A model generated the notes under the pieces. The model made no database searches. It was not told the DNA's origin and saw nothing but the letters and a program-made list of their open reading frames with translations. Positions 6,527-6,739 of a stretch of DNA of 6,739 nt are shown piece after piece (the stretch's first letter is position 1; every line of letters begins with the position of its first letter). The position numbers were made by a program, and so were the translations under genes. The DNA comes from Pseudomonadota bacterium (lineage in GTDB: Bacteria > Pseudomonadota > Gammaproteobacteria > Acidiferrobacterales > Acidiferrobacteraceae): the NCBI GenBank assembly GCA_021795255.1, contig JAJYPQ010000221.1, forward strand, positions 1 through 6,739, in the 5' to 3' direction.

Positions 6527-6572
6527 GGGAATCGGCCGCACCTAGCCGCACCTACCTAATAAGCTAATTCCC
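6527..6572. repeat. Inverted repeat enclosing a tandem 10-bp duplication
   Basis: GGGAAT (6527-6532) and ATTCCC (6567-6572) are inverted copies. Between them GCCGCACCTA occurs twice in tandem (6535-6544 and 6545-6554), followed by a partial CCTA. No T-run flanks it on either strand. Function not evident. Confidence 0.5.
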
Positions 6573-6739
6573 ACTCCTCACCTCACGCGTCCTGCGCCCG
6601 GCGCTTAGGCGCTCGTTTAGCGGAGCGAACTCGCGGGTGGGCACGTCGTGGAACGCACAAAAGCCATAGAATCCCGTAGGGTGGGCGCCAAAAAGCGAAA
6701 CGGGCTCGCCAAGGATACGAGCAGGCTGATGTGGCCTAT

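Larger units (their letters stand above)
6288..6739. other. Intergenic region upstream of copA, no convincing gene
   Basis: Open frames here show no family resemblance and no matching ribosome site apart from that of copA (AAGGGGG, 6289-6295). It contains the palindromic -10 candidate (6490-6510), the inverted repeat with tandem duplication (6527-6572), and a GC-rich hairpin-prone stretch near 6598-6632. Its right end (6634-6690) has GGTGGGC twice, the second within GTAGGGTGGGCGCC (6676-6689). That phrase resembles widespread proteobacterial intergenic repeats. No merR/cueR or csoR-like regulator is encoded in the window. Confidence 0.5.

Noticed and set aside
6151..6567. Plus-strand open frames crossing the copA start and its upstream region
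   Set aside because: They overlap the first metal-binding domain antisense, have no ribosome site, and give unrecognisable Arg/Ser/Pro-rich translations.
6564..6739. Minus-strand frame open from the right edge to a TAG at 6564-6566 (57 codons), possibly the tail of an upstream gene
   Set aside because: No family resemblance. It overlaps the GTAGGGTGGGC repeat-like sequence and the inverted repeat, so chance openness is likely. Sequence beyond 6739 would decide.
1..6739. CRISPR arrays, tRNA, rRNA or defence-system genes
   Set aside because: No regularly spaced repeats, no cloverleaf or rRNA-like sequence, and no defence-associated protein motifs were seen.

Overview
The window reads as a chromosomal segment of a GC-rich Gram-negative bacterium, most likely a proteobacterium. 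The support is a Sec-exported Sel1-repeat protein, a Sec-exported YceI-family lipid-binding protein, AAGGAGG-type ribosome sites and a Cu(I) P-type ATPase with a CopZ-like chaperone. I cannot name the genus from sequence alone. A metal-exposed or acidophilic lifestyle would fit, but nothing here proves it.

Layout, left to right. Positions 1-111 (minus strand) hold a decayed piece of an IS3-family transposase that runs off the left edge. A good extended -10 promoter (196-204) then leads into a plus-strand gene for an exported Sel1-repeat protein (318-1109), followed by a strong hairpin. After a gap of about 370 bases with no gene come two plus-strand genes with excellent ribosome sites: a periplasmic YceI-family protein (1482-2135) and a cytoplasmic dienelactone-hydrolase-family alpha/beta hydrolase (2222-2941). 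The gap between them is 86 bases, so they may be co-transcribed.

The right half is on the minus strand and converges with the left half at about 2942-3071. It is a copper module: copA (3789-6281), then a CopZ-like chaperone (3530-3739), then the C-terminal third of a zinc-type alcohol dehydrogenase (3072-3446) that has lost its catalytic domain. A plausible terminator lies just beyond the dehydrogenase stop. CopZ would carry Cu(I) in the cytoplasm and deliver it to CopA, which pumps it out using ATP. The 450 bases upstream of copA carry no convincing gene. They do carry a TATAAT hexamer inside a GC-rich palindrome, a candidate copper-responsive promoter/operator, and some small repeats.

I see no convincing undescribed system. 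The points most worth a second look are the transposase relic, the truncated dehydrogenase with an intact-looking start signal, the exact 40-bp repeat inside copA, and the palindromic copA promoter candidate.
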